This document shows positions 1-9,985 of a stretch of DNA of 64,000 nt, in pieces. Origin of the DNA: Leptasterias polaris (Eukaryota > Echinodermata > Asteroidea > Forcipulatida > Asteriidae). Position numbers and translations under genes: made by a program. The notes under the pieces are model-generated. The model searched no databases. It saw only the letters and a list, made by a program, of their open reading frames with translations, and had not been told where the DNA came from. The DNA lies in the NCBI GenBank assembly GCA_037783415.1, contig JAZGTN010000054.1, positions 1,302,001-1,366,000 of the forward strand, in the 5' to 3' direction. Position 1 is the stretch's first letter. Each line of letters starts with the position of its first letter.

Positions 1-350
1 TGGGACTCTGTGTACAGCACAGAGGAAGAGTCCTATATAGGGCCGGCTAGGGTGAGACCCATTACCACTCATTGAGGTATTTCCAACATTTTCATTGGCT
101 TAAAGGGACACGTTGCCTTGGATCGGGCGAGTTGGTCTATAAAAAGCGTATGTAACCGTTTGTTAAAAAATGCATGTTTTGGTTAGAAAGATCATTATGT
201 TTAAAAAGTGGAATACAATGAGCCACACAAAATAATATGCCGCGAAATTGCGTGGTTTCCTTTTACATCGTGAACTAACACGGTCGGCCATTTATGGGAG
301 TCAAAAATTTGTCAAGCAGCTATTGAAAAATTAGAGGAGGCATAATTATA
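1..350. repeat. Diverged copy of the sequence flanking the element-B LTRs
   Basis: Bases about 51-105 and 311-348 match two short segments that lie next to each other at 35938-36056 and 46750-46870 (sequence around GTGAGACCC...TTGGCTTAAA and around GTCAAGCAGCTATTGA). Here they are separated by about 200 bases of unrelated sequence. It is an old copy of the repeat into which, or next to which, the element-B LTR sits further right. No coding potential was seen. Confidence 0.5.
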
Positions 351-820
351 TTGTTGCGAAAATCGCCATGTGTAATTAAGATAGACAACTATTTATTTCA
401 ATGTTTCATTTCTATTGTTCTTTCCTTGCAGTAATATTTTTGCAGGCTTGTGACACCCAGCTATCTACGTGCCGTTCCGATTCTGTGGCTGCGCCATGTT
501 GTGCTCTTGAGTATTCTTTATGAGGCATACGCGTGACGCAGGATCAGAGTACGGGCGCGCGCCAGCTGAACTGGAGCAAGCTACCGTAGAAAGGTGTTTG
601 TGATTGTCAATAATTTAGTGCGCATTGATCACCGCGTATGTAACAGAATTGCGTGTTGCGCATACGCACTTCTGATGACTATAAATTCAGCTGCAAACTC
701 ATTTTTCTGGGACTCTTTTCTTGGAGCTGTCCTCACCGCAAGACCAAAGACACAAAGACCATTCTATTCAACACGTAATGCCTATAACTATAGGGTTGAA
801 GTCCACGCTACCAATACAAT
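351..820. other. Non-coding, nothing recognised
   Basis: Short open frames only, with no recognisable protein, repeat or RNA structure. The 84-codon frame starting at 594 resembles no family I know. Confidence 0.5.
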
Positions 821-970
821 ACACCGATCCATTAACCAATCTCATTGACCAATCACAACCGCGAAATCTGATCACCATTTGAGCCGTTTGGTGATCTTTG
901 CACTAATGGTGATCAGGTTTCGCGGCTGTGATTGGTCAACTCGTAAGGAGGCGGGGCTTAATGGATCGAT
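821..970. mobile_element. Foldback / MITE-like inverted repeat
   Basis: Bases 845-879 and 905-939 are inverted copies (35 bp arms, two mismatches) around a 25-base loop. A second, outer inverted pair (825-835 and 958-968, CGATCCATTAA / TTAATGGATCG) encloses them. This nested symmetry is typical of a non-autonomous DNA transposon or snapback element. No transposase is present and no clear target duplication was found. Confidence 0.6.
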
Positions 971-2130
971 CTATTGAAGGCCCGTAATAAACTATACCCA
1001 TACATGTACCATTAGTTTCAACATTAGTGAAATAACAAGTGAATGTTGTATGAATAAGGAGTTGGAGACAATAAATTAATACAGATCTTTGGTTGACAGT
1101 AGGCCCTAACCCTCTGTTTTCAACATGTCTGATTATGTCGAGTAGATAAGGTTCCCCCCCCCGCACTTCCCAGCTTTCATTGACTCCGAATTACAGTACC
1201 CTCCTCCCAAAAGGGGATAAACCCCACATTATGTCAAAATTCGCCTTAAAATAAAATTGCATCTGCTTCTAATCCTGGGCGACTCAAGACTTGCTTACCA
1301 CAATATTCATGAGAGATATGCTTTTCGGGCGGTTTGTAGGCCTATGGGAACATCAACTTAATGTGATACTTCTGCTGTTAGGCCTATTGTTTCTATAGAT
1401 TAAAAAATAAAAAATAAACAGTTTTGATAACTTTTGAACCGTTATCCCTTAAATTATTCTCAGTTCTTGCATTATTCTAATATTTCGAAATTCTTCCACA
1501 TTTTTTTATTTTTTTTTTTATTGTACCATTAATTGCAGGATACCAACTTTTTTTTAAGTTGAATAATAGGCCTACTTATGATCTAAAACTGTTTTATACC
1601 AGCGGTGAAAAATAAATAATTATCCCCCTTTAAATTTGTCCGTATAACGCTTGTTTGCTTATGGTGAGTTGATGAATATCGCTTTTTGTTATTTATTCCA
1701 TCCCACGAAATGGATCTTCAAAATTTACCACAAACCTGTCAAATAGTATAGACTAACAGTATACAAATATTCTTCGAGTGCTATGGTTAAAACTACGACT
1801 CCCGAGGTGATCCCCGGAGCGTTCTATTTTCCTAAGGCGAATATCACGAAAAAGCTCAAACTCATTTTATACAATTTGCAATGATTATTTTTGTTGGTTG
1901 AGAGAGGTTGTGAAAAAAGAAAACACATGTTTTCGGTTTGGTCTCTGGTAATAAACCATCCCATGACTGTTTGGATGTTGTTTTTGGTGGGAGATAAATG
2001 TATTCGTTTTCAAAAAGTAAAGGCGATGGTAAAACAGGCCTAATCTTTGATGTTTGCATGCAGAGAGAGTGGGGGGCGGGGGGTTGTTAGAGGCGGGGGT
2101 TGTTAGAGAAGGGGGGTTGGGATGGGGGAA
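971..2130. other. Non-coding AT-rich stretch ending in a G-rich tract
   Basis: No gene is supported. The end (about 2068-2130) is a G-rich simple-sequence tract with repeated GGGTTGTTAGAG-like units. That tract creates the proline-rich minus-strand frame seen here, which is not a gene. Confidence 0.5.
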
Positions 2131-2484
2131 GTTAGAACTCACTAAAAATAACTTTTTTCCTGTGAACTAAGCCGCCTACAACGCGATTTTTTGTGTCGTC
2201 GCTTTCTTAATTAAAACGGAAATGCTGGTTCGTTACGATGGTTTATTTCTATAGGGAAAGATATGTTAGAACTCACTAAAAATAACATTTTTCCTGTGAA
2301 CTAAGCCGCCTACAACGCGATTTTTTGTGTCGTCGCTTTCTTAATTAAAACGGAAATGCTGGTTCGTTACGATGGTTTATTTCTATAGGGAAAGATATGT
2401 TAGAACTCACTAAAAATAACTTTTTTCCTGTGAACTAAGCCGATTTTTGTGATAGCGCTTAGAAACGGAAATGCTGGTTCAATT
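2131..2484. repeat. 134-bp tandem repeat, 2.6 copies
   Basis: Units start at 2131, 2265 and 2399 with GTTAGAACTCACTAAAAATA. The first two are 134 bp long and nearly identical. The third has an internal deletion and degenerates before 2485. The array ends about 80 bp upstream of the TATA box of the transposase gene, so it may be part of that element's upstream region or terminal sequence. Confidence 0.85.
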
Positions 2485-2517
2485 ATTTAGAGTCCTTTGA
2501 ATTATACTAGAAATGTG

Positions 2518-2570
2518 ATTGGCTGCAAGAAGTAAAACCAAACAGAAACCTCCACAATCCTATAAAAAGG
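2518..2570 (+). promoter_or_regulatory. Core promoter of the FLYWCH-MULE gene (inverted CCAAT and TATA box)
   Basis: TATAAAAAGG lies at 2561-2570, with ATTGG (inverted CCAAT) about 40 bp upstream at 2518-2522. Transcription would be expected near 2590, giving a short leader of about 60 nt to the ATG at 2653. The spacing is canonical for a TATA-dependent polymerase II promoter. No expression data are available. Confidence 0.6.
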
Positions 2571-2652
2571 CATGACAGATTAGCAATGATCACTCTACAT
2601 CAAGACAAGACTCCATAGTCAAGTCAAGACACAAGAGCAAGTAAAAAGCAAG

Positions 2653-3738
2653 ATGGCGCCAAGACATCCCTGCATAGTTTGCAATCGAACCGTCCGATCG
2701 ACACAGCGTGCCTTCCAATGTGATCGTTGTGAGATGTGGCAACACCTGGAGTGTGACACCGGTTTTTCGGCAGAAGAATACCGTGAAATTGTGGGCAAGC
2801 CTTCCATTCTGGAAGTATGGATCTGTGAGGCCTGTCACCGACCCACGCCATCTTCATCTCCCCTCAGCTTTGCAACCGACCCTGAGGACGAGCCCATGGA
2901 GTACCTGGAAGACTGGGAATTCAACATATCTGCAGGCTTCACCGTCCCAAGTGTCCCAGAGGAGGATCCTCTTCCGGATGCCCCCCTACCTGCCGCTGTT
3001 CCAGGCCTTAACGACGAGGACACTACCACATTCAGGATTGTCGAAGGAGGCTCCCAACGTGGGAAGGCAATATTAGTCGACAGCCACGGGTATAGCTATA
3101 ACAAGAAATGGAAGAAGAGTGGCTCAACCTCGTCCCTCACTACCTGGCTCTGCAATGTCCGGAACAAGTCAAAGAGGTGCAGAGTGTCGGTGTGCCAAGA
3201 CGGTACGCAATTCTCATTTGGGCTCCATCAGATCCACACCCATCCTGCCCGTCCTGGAGGAGATGTTGCCGTTGAAATCACTGCTGCAGTGAAGACAACT
3301 GCAAAACTGGACGTCTTCCGGTCAGCTGGAGTCATCGTTGAGCAGGCGATCAGCGAAACCATCATTTCAGCCGCCTCCAGCTGTCCCAACCCATCCTACC
3401 TGAAGCGCACTGCTAACCGCACCCGTCAGAGCCAACGTCCACCTGACCCAAGAGATCTCAAATTTGATTTGGCAATGGAGTTTATTCCTGCTGGCTTTTT
3501 GCAGAAGGACATCCGAGTTGGTGAAGCGAGACACCTTCTGTTCTTCACAGACGAACAGCTTGCAGTGTTGGACAAGGCAAAGAGCTGGTATTTGGACGGT
3601 ACCTTCAAACTGGTTAAACGTCCGTTTAGCCAGTTGTTCTCCATCCACGCCTTCATCAAGGGTGACTCCGGCGAACTCAAGCAGGTGCCTTTGGCGTTTG
3701 CTATGATGTCAAGACGCACCAAACTGGACTACAAAAAG
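2653..3738 (+). CDS. FLYWCH/MULE transposase-like protein, exon 1
   Basis: The ATG is the first after the TATA box, in the context AAGATGGCG. The coding sequence is join(2653..3738,4500..5183), 589 codons. Exon 1 encodes an N-terminal PHD-like zinc finger (residues about 7-61, CxxC pairs ending CEACH), an acidic linker, a FLYWCH-type zinc finger (about 126-199, with a WLCNVRNKSKRC core and a final HTHP), and the start of a MULE transposase domain with the first catalytic Asp in YLDGTFK (about residue 315). The exon ends in phase 0 at AAG, followed by the donor GTAAAA. FLYWCH-MULE proteins are usually Mutator-like transposases or domesticated derivatives. I cannot decide which applies here, because no long terminal inverted repeats were recognised. 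Confidence 0.85.
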
Positions 3739-4499
3739 GTAAAAACATCATTTTTTGAAACTTCTGTTGAAAACCCTTAAATGTTTAAAAATTAAATTTG
3801 TTAACTACTTGAACTTGAAGAAAAGTAAAACTTTCACCTTCAAAAATATTTTCACAAACTCACTCTAAATTTTATTTAGGTTCATAACATTTTCAAACAA
3901 TGGTGTGTTAACAAACACAAATTCCCCGCTGGGTACATCCATTGTTTTTGTATTATGTGGGGGATTTCCATGTGGGGTACCCACAACAAAGAATATAATT
4001 ATTGTTTTCACGAATTCAAAAAATCATCCCTTTTATGTGTGGAATATTATAGAACATTATTGAAAACAACATGGTAAAAATCTTCATCAAATTTATTATT
4101 GTCTCTTTATTTTTCGGTTAATAACATTTAAAACTATAAACTGTTGCATTGAGCCATTCCAACAGCTTTATTCCACGTACTGCATCTCTTTGGAACTCCT
4201 TGCCTGGTGCATGTTTCCCTCCATCCTACAATCTAGACTGTTTTAAGAGGAATTCCTACCTCTAGCTCTCCTGAGTTATTTTCATGTTTAATAAATTTCT
4301 TCTTGTAGCCCCTTACCAAGAGTGGCTTTTAGCCTTGTTTGGGGCGAACTTGCATAACAAAATAAAAAATAAAATTGATGGCTTTTTGATTGTACAGTGC
4401 TCTTTCGCCTAATAACACATTTTTATTTATTTTTAGGTGTTCGGGCCTTACGCCCGAACATCTCTTTGTTATTATATTTCTGTTTTTGTTTAATTGCAG
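3739..4499 (+). other. Intron of the FLYWCH-MULE gene
   Basis: The intron starts with GTAAAA at 3739 and ends with a T-rich tract and TTGCAG at 4494-4499. Both flanking exons are in phase 0, and joining them restores a continuous MULE domain. That supports the intron without transcript data. Confidence 0.8.
4155..4376 (+). mobile_element. 5'-truncated LINE 3' end inside the intron
   Basis: A frame running 4155-4265 reads ..PRTASLWNSLPGACF.. and ends with TAG. This is the usual C-terminal tail of CR1/L2/jockey-like LINE reverse-transcriptase proteins. It is followed by a short 3' UTR and an A-rich tail ending about 4376. Only the last roughly 37 codons remain, so it is a dead-on-arrival copy in the sense orientation. 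Confidence 0.7.
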
Positions 4500-5183
4500 G
4501 TACTGAAGGCACTCAAGAAAAAACTACCCTCAAGAGGCAGCAACGTAGCCGAGATGATTGTGGACTTCGAGGCTGGAATCTGGGCAGCAATCAAGTCCGT
4601 CTTCGATGATGTTCACATCGTAGGCTGCCTGTTCCACTGGACACAAGCAGTTTGGCGGAAGTGCCAGGAGCTTGGGCTGCAAGTTCCCTACACAACTGAC
4701 GTAGCCGTCAATGACTACATCAGGCAGTTGATGTCTCTGCCCTTCCTCCCACATGAGCACATCGCTGAGGCCTTCGGGAAGTTGCAGGAGATAGCAGAAG
4801 ACCAAGCCTTGATCAACCTCTGCAACTACATGGCGGCTACTTGGTTCCTCAATTCTACCTGGGGTCCGGAGAACTGGTCGGTGTTCATGAGGAGCATCCG
4901 AACAAACAACGATGTGGAAGGGTGGCACCGGCGGCTAAATGGCAGAGCTGGAAGGCACAGCGTTCAGCTGTACTCAGTCATCAAGCTGCTGGCGCAGGAA
5001 GCTTCGATGATCACTGTGCAGATGCGGCTGATCAGAGAAGGAAAACTGCAGAGGTATCAGAGGAAGCAGGTCAAGGCTGTCCAGGGTAGAATCTTTAAGC
5101 TGTGGGATCGCTACCAATCAGGGGAGCTGACAACTTCAAGCTTGCTGTCTGCCTGCAAGCACCTGACTGGCCCGGCGATGTGA
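4500..5183 (+). CDS. FLYWCH/MULE transposase-like protein, exon 2
   Basis: This exon continues the MULE domain. The second Asp is in VDFEAG (about residue 383), followed by the characteristic Cys/His pair GCLFHWTQAV and the segment NNDVEGWHRRLN, whose Glu (about residue 501) is a candidate third catalytic residue. The stop is TGA at 5181-5183. The combined protein has no frameshift or internal stop, which suggests a young or selected copy. The codon use and GC content are clearly coding, unlike the AT-rich flanks. The stop codon lies in the first of two tandem copies of the 3'-terminal segment (5174-5222 and 5223-5278), each ending in a histone-type stem-loop. Confidence 0.85.
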   Translation, partial: VLKALKKKLPSRGSNVAEMIVDFEAGIWAAIKSVFDDVHIVGCLFHWTQAVWRKCQELGLQVPYTTDVAVNDYIRQLMSLPFLPHEHIAEAFGKLQEIAEDQALINLCNYMAATWFLNSTWGPENWSVFMRSIRTNNDVEGWHRRLNGRAGRHSVQLYSVIKLLAQEASMITVQMRLIREGKLQRYQRKQVKAVQGRIFKLWDRYQSGELTTSSLLSACKHLTGPAM

Positions 5184-5206
5184 ATGAACTTTCATCAAAA
5201 CAAACC

Positions 5207-5222
5207 GGCTCTTCTCAGAGCC
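5207..5222 (+). terminator. Histone-type mRNA 3' stem-loop, first copy
   Basis: GGCTCTTCTCAGAGCC forms a 6-bp stem and a 4-nt TCTC loop. It fits the replication-dependent histone consensus (GGYYYU-UHUH-ARRRCC), 24 bases after the transposase stop codon. The flanks (CAAACC before, CGCC after) are less canonical than in the second copy. Confidence 0.7.
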
Positions 5223-5262
5223 CGCCGATGTGAAGACACTTGCATCGACCAACAAACCAACC

Positions 5263-5300
5263 GGCTCTTTTCAGAGCCACCACATTTTCAAAAAAGAGAT
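5263..5300 (+). terminator. Histone-type 3' stem-loop, second copy, with downstream element
   Basis: GGCTCTTTTCAGAGCC at 5263-5278 is the canonical histone stem-loop with its TTTC loop. It is followed by the usual ACCA and, 10 bases on, by CAAAAAAGAGAT at 5289-5300. That purine-rich stretch resembles the histone downstream element recognised by U7 snRNP. In known biology this arrangement directs cleavage without polyadenylation and S-phase expression. Its presence behind a transposase-type gene is unusual. Confidence 0.8.
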
Positions 5301-5345
5301 ATTGAGCCTGTCTAGTTGCTGATTATTTTTTTGGCGTATTTTTTA

Positions 5346-5865
5346 CAAGTTCTGATTAGTTTTCCAAAAGAGATAGGCCTATACAAATTAATTTAAAAAA
5401 AATTCTTCTTACTTTTTGTTCACCAAATGAAACATTTTGCGTAGGCCCCCTAAGTTCTGATTATTTTTCCGAAGAAGAAATACAAAATAATTCAAACATT
5501 TTATTCTTTCCACTTTTCGATCTACCAAAGTGGGGCCTAAACAGTTTGCGTAAGTTCTGATTATTTTTCCGAAGAAGAAATACAAAATAATTCAAACATG
5601 TTATTCTTTCCACTTTTCGATCTACCAAAGTAAACAGTTTGCGTAAGTTCTGATTATTTTTCCGAAGAAGAAATACAAAATAATTCAAACATTTTATTCT
5701 TTCCACTTTTCGATCTACCAAAGTAAACAGTTTGCGTGAGTTCTGATTATTTTTCCGAAGAAGAAATACCAAATAATTCAAACATTTTATTCTTTCCACT
5801 TTTCGATCTACCAAAGTAAACAGTTTGCGTAAGTTCTGATTATTTTTTCCTATAAACAAATCCAA
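5346..5865. repeat. 93-bp tandem repeat, about four copies
   Basis: Units begin AGTTCTGATTATTTTTCCGA at 5453, 5553, 5646, 5739 and 5832 (partial). Spacing is 100, 93, 93 and 93 bp, and a diverged copy lies at 5346. Since 93 is divisible by three, the minus strand stays open for 134 codons, but that frame is a repeat artefact. Confidence 0.9.
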
Positions 5866-6036
5866 ACTAACTTAAAAAGATTTTTTTTTTTAAACCGCAG
5901 ACATTTATTACGCACGTCATTTGCTTAGTCTCGTACATTACCTGCAACATACAAAAATAAGAGAACAAAATGATTACAATAGATAAATCCGATAAATCAT
6001 TAAAGGAACGATGTATATAATTAATTTATATTATTG

Positions 6037-6965
6037 GTACGAGTTGACTAGGGTACGAGTTCACCTGGGTACGAGTTGACTTGGGTACGAGTTGACTTAG
6101 GTACAATATTTTGGGTACGAGTTGACTTGGGTACGAGTTGACTTGGGTACGAGTTGACTAGGGTACGAGTTCACCTGGGTACGAGTTCACCTGGGTACGA
6201 GTTGACTTGGGTACGAGTTGACTTAGGTACAATATTTTGGGTACGAGTTGACTTGGGTACGAGTTGACTTGGGTACGAGTTGACTAGGGTACGAGTTCAC
6301 CTGGGTACGAGTTCACCTGGGTACGAGTTGACTTGGGTACGAGTTGACTTAGGTACAATATTTTGGGTACGAGTTGACTTGGGTACGAGTTGACTTGGGT
6401 ACGAGTTGACTAGGGTACGAGTTCACCTGGGTACGAGTTCACCTGGGTACGAGTTGACTTGGGTACGAGTTGACTTAGGTACAATATTTTGGGTACGAGT
6501 TGACTTGGGTACGAGTTGACTTGGGTACGAGTTGACTAGGGTACGAGTTCACCTGGGTACGAGTTCACCTGGGTACGAGTTCACCTGGGTACGAGTTCAC
6601 CTGGGTACGAGGAGCACTGATCTCTATATACTGACGTCAGTATATAGAGATCAGTGGGTACGAGTTGACTTGGGTACGAGTTGACCCGAATGCGTGTTTG
6701 TTTTTGTTCGGAATATACATTAATAAATAATAGTTTCGTAATAAAGTCACAAAAGGCGCCCCATACATATTGGTACGAGTTGACTTGGGTACGAGTTGAC
6801 TTGGGTACGAGTTGACTTGGGTACGAGTTGACCTTGGTACGAGTTGACTTGGGTACGAGTTGACTAGGGTACGAGTTGACTTGGGTACGAGTTGACTTGG
6901 GTACGAGATGACTCGGGTACGAGTTGACTCGGGTACGAGTTGACTCGGGTACGAGATGACTCGGG
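6037..6965. repeat. 16-bp minisatellite with a 126-bp higher-order repeat
   Basis: The basic unit is GGGTACGAGTTGACTT with the variant GGGTACGAGTTCACCT. Seven units plus a 14-base AGGTACAATATTTT spacer form a 126-bp higher-order unit, repeated with GTACAATATT at 6101, 6227, 6353 and 6479. The array is interrupted by a palindrome at 6615-6656 and by about 90 bases of unique sequence at 6685-6770, then continues to about 6965. It abuts the C-terminal end of the pseudogene on the minus strand. Confidence 0.9.
6615..6656. repeat. Perfect 42-bp palindrome
   Basis: The two 21-base halves are exact reverse complements meeting at GAC|GTC. The right half is also found once at 14117-14137, at the edge of a dispersed repeat. 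The palindrome therefore looks like two copies of one element end placed back to back inside the minisatellite. Confidence 0.9.
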
Positions 6966-8874
6966 TCTGAAGTCTGAATTGCAATGGCAGACTGTCAGCT
7001 CGACTAATCCTGTTAGCCGGATCCTTTGTCATCAGCACTGGTTGAAGGATGCCGTCTTTGACCTCCCAACCATTTCCAGTTGGTGGTGGAAGATTTTGCT
7101 GACTCTCAAAGGCCTTTCTCCATACCATGGCCTGGTATTAAATGTGCACGTTTCCCGTGCAGACTCAGACTGTCCTGTGTCGGTGGCAAGTTTTCGTTCT
7201 TGTGCCCTTTTTGGCAGAAAAGCCAGTACCGCAAGTCGTTGACATTGCTTCCTGCATTCTTGTTACCGGTACTTGTGTAAAGACTCATTACAAAGGGTTC
7301 ACAGCAAGCATAAACGTCCACGGGTTCACATTTTCCTAACCGAGACACGGCTTCCTGAAAGGTCGGAGAAGATGACAATCTACTGAGAGCCTTTTTCTTG
7401 CTTAAGCCGAATAAGCTGCTGGTGGAATCACACCCTGTCAAGGCATGGAAACCAGCAGGAAGTGCTTCACACATCTGAGGACCAAGTTTTTCTGCCACTG
7501 TATGAATGGGGATGACCATTTTTGTCCTTCACTCCTGTTTTGAACCACAACTCCCGACAACCAAACTGACTGAACAGTGAAACACACAAAACTGCCACAT
7601 CTGTATCCGGTGATTCAAGAACTATGACCTTGTGCTCTCCAGCGGCATAACTCGCATGAAGCAAGAGTCTGTTGAAGTGTCTGCTTCTTCATGATCACAA
7701 GTTAAAGTAGGAACGTCTTCCATCTTTCCTCTCATGACCATCACTGCCTTTTCTCCATCTTTGAACCCACCGCCTAGAAGTAGTTTTTGGCCGACTTCCA
7801 ATTTTTCCATGCCCATCTGACAAAGTGCCTCCACCATGAAGTTGCAGAGGTTGATCTTGTTGGTGGGGTTTGCGATATACTTTGTCCACTGTTTTGGGAT
7901 CGGTGTAGCAGCACTGTGTATCTTCACTTCCAAAGCCGAAGTTGCACCTCTCTTTAACCGTTCAGCACCTTTGATGGATTCCTTTCGGTGCTGATCAAAA
8001 ACTAAATCAACCTGTTGGTATCCCTTGTTATGGAGAGGAGCTGTTACAATACTGTAATATACTTTGAAGCCAGCTCGCCGAAAGTTGATGCACCACCCGT
8101 TTTAACCCTAGGGGTACCATGACCATGGCGTCAAACAAAATAATATCCAACCGTCAGCCCTCCATCGGGTACTGGCCGCTTGGCAATGGACTCAACATTC
8201 TTCTCCATCTCAGCAAGCAGGACAGTTTTGACTGTTTTTCGAAGGGTACCATCAGGATGGGCAAGCGAGTACGGGACAGTTGATAACTCAAAGGTAAACA
8301 GTTCCTTTAGGTTGACTTCTCTTGTTTTTGCAGCAACAACAAGACGCCCGAACAACTACCAATCGCCTGTAACCAAGATAAGCTTCTCTTTTGCTGTCTT
8401 TACTCTACTTTTCTTTGTCAGTGATGCGAAGTAGGAATCTTGAGTTTCGGTATGGCATTCCAGAAGCTGACATCATTACTGTTGAGTCTCCTTCTGACCC
8501 AAACTCGCCATCATGGCAGCAGTAGTATTCATGACAGTGTACACCGTGCTAAATTCTGTATGGGAGTTATTAATCATTGGGCAGTATCCAACTTTGGTGC
8601 AGACTGGTTCAGTTGAATTGACGATTGCATTGAATCCAGCCCAGCCAGGAATTACCTGTTGATCTGAAGCTTCCTCATTGATCTGCACTTCAAACAACTT
8701 TGTGGGGCAGAGCCTGGCAATTGCCCAAGCTAGGTCCATCTGACATGCTGACAAGCAACCTACATGAGTAGGTTGCTTGTGATGGAGAACCATTCGTCTT
8801 TTACCTTTCCAATGGAATCCTTGATGTCTGGCCTCTTTCCATTCTGATCTGGAACCTAGACTTATGGCATGCAA
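6966..8874 (-). pseudogene. Broken gene of a repetitive invertebrate family with HEEADT / DTDV / LTGCD motifs
   Basis: Five collinear minus-strand open pieces (8874-8476, 8355-8131, 7933-7622, 7664-7467 and 7519 to about 6966) read as one protein split by frameshifts or lost introns. In order they carry PGWAGFN...GYCPMI, FGRLVVAAKTREVNL...LAHPDGTLRKT, CDHEEADT, SPDTDVAVL, HALTGCDSTSSLFG and a PPTGNGW tail. I recognise these as one protein family that is highly repeated in invertebrate genomes, usually left uncharacterised. The ordered acidic motifs recall metal-dependent nucleases, but that is only a resemblance. The 3' end runs into the minisatellite. The copy is not functional as it stands. 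Confidence 0.7.
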
Positions 8875-9375
8875 TTAGATGGGGCTTAATCTGACTAATT
8901 TTTTACTCTCAAAAAACAAGTTTTTCTCAAAAATTGATACCACAATTTGAAGCCACGTACTACCTAGCAGTGTTCAGTAGTGTATGTTCTTCCATATTGT
9001 GGAGTCAAACCTTGGATGTAGTAGGTGTTGAGCTAATTTCTTATTTACAGGGCTTTCACAACTTAGCTCCTGGTCTTAAACGACAAAAACTCATTCATGT
9101 TTTGCCGGGGATTTGTTTTGGGACTTTTACGGACTGGGCATACTACTTAATGCATGTTTCGTTTGCAGCAGCAGTCAAAATACGTATGGATCCAGGCAGG
9201 CTGCTTAAATACTGCATGCAAGAACTTTTGAGTCCTAAAAATATCACTATCGACATTGACAGTATTTCTGATGAGAATAAAAGTGTCTCAAGGTTATACC
9301 ATAGAGGTCCTTTCTCTATGGTTATACTAACTTCAAATCAGTGAGCTTGAGGCCGAAGCACCCCCCCCCCCCCCA
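8875..9375. other. No recognised gene; one unidentified open frame and a poly-C tract
   Basis: A 136-codon plus-strand frame (8934-9344) with the segment GFHNLAPGLKRQKLIHVLPG follows a plausible splice acceptor at 9050-9051. I do not recognise it. A run of 14 C at 9361-9374 follows. Confidence 0.3.
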
Positions 9376-9985
9376 ATTTTTGTTGGTACAAATTTTTTCA
9401 TAGATCTAATTTAAAAACAATTAGGGCCTATTTGATTTCAGAGAAAAATAGTTTTTCGCTTGACGTGTTTTCTCGTTCCGATACGCACGAGACTTGCACA
9501 GTCTATTGAATCGGGGCCTTTCTCAAACCTCGGCTTGGGCTCCGTCTCCGGCTTGGGCTCCGTTATAAATTGTTGGTGCTGTGCGTGTATTTGCACGCTG
9601 TGGTTCGAACATCACACGGAGCCTGGGGCCGGAGCCGGAGCCCATTGATCTCCATTATAGATCTCCATTATCTCAACCTCGTTCCCAGTGGTGTACGATC
9701 TCGCCGGGCGCCATGTTGTTTTCTTTCCCAGAATGCATCGCTCGATCATATCCCCCTGGAAGTGTGACTTTGAAATATCCAAATATAGGCCTAAGGGATA
9801 TTTTAATTAGTCCTGTGGTTGATCCATTCCGCGTGTTAGAGACTACGCAGAGCGCGCTGTCAAAGGACGCACAAGTCATAGGGCAACTGACTGGATAGCG
9901 CTTCGACGCATACGCTGTGCACACAGCCGTGAAGGCACGCGCGTTGACGCAGCGGCCATTTTACTACTCACAAGAAGCCACGTGA
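9376..9985 (+). repeat. Dispersed repeat family R1, copy 1
   Basis: Segments at 9377-9515, 9515-9560 and 9800-9965 match, in reverse complement, segments at 15340-15715 and 14051-14118. Shared landmarks include TTGACGTGTTTTCTCG, GGCCTTTCTCAAACC and ACTGGATAGCGCTTCG. The copies differ in which segments they retain, as expected for old non-autonomous elements with internal deletions. No coding sequence is supported. Confidence 0.6.

Noticed and set aside
5461..5865. 134-codon minus-strand open frame with repeated LRKLFTLVDRK units
   Set aside because: It follows exactly the 93-bp tandem repeat, whose unit length is a multiple of three. No promoter, start context or family supports a protein.
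6037..6965. Regular short repeats resembling a CRISPR array
   Set aside because: Units are contiguous 16-mers without unique spacers, the genome is eukaryotic, and no cas genes exist. It is a minisatellite. The same applies to 38210-38632.
8934..9344. 136-codon frame with a possible upstream splice acceptor
   Set aside because: No family was recognised, no partner exons were found, and the region is flanked by repeats, so it is not called as a gene.
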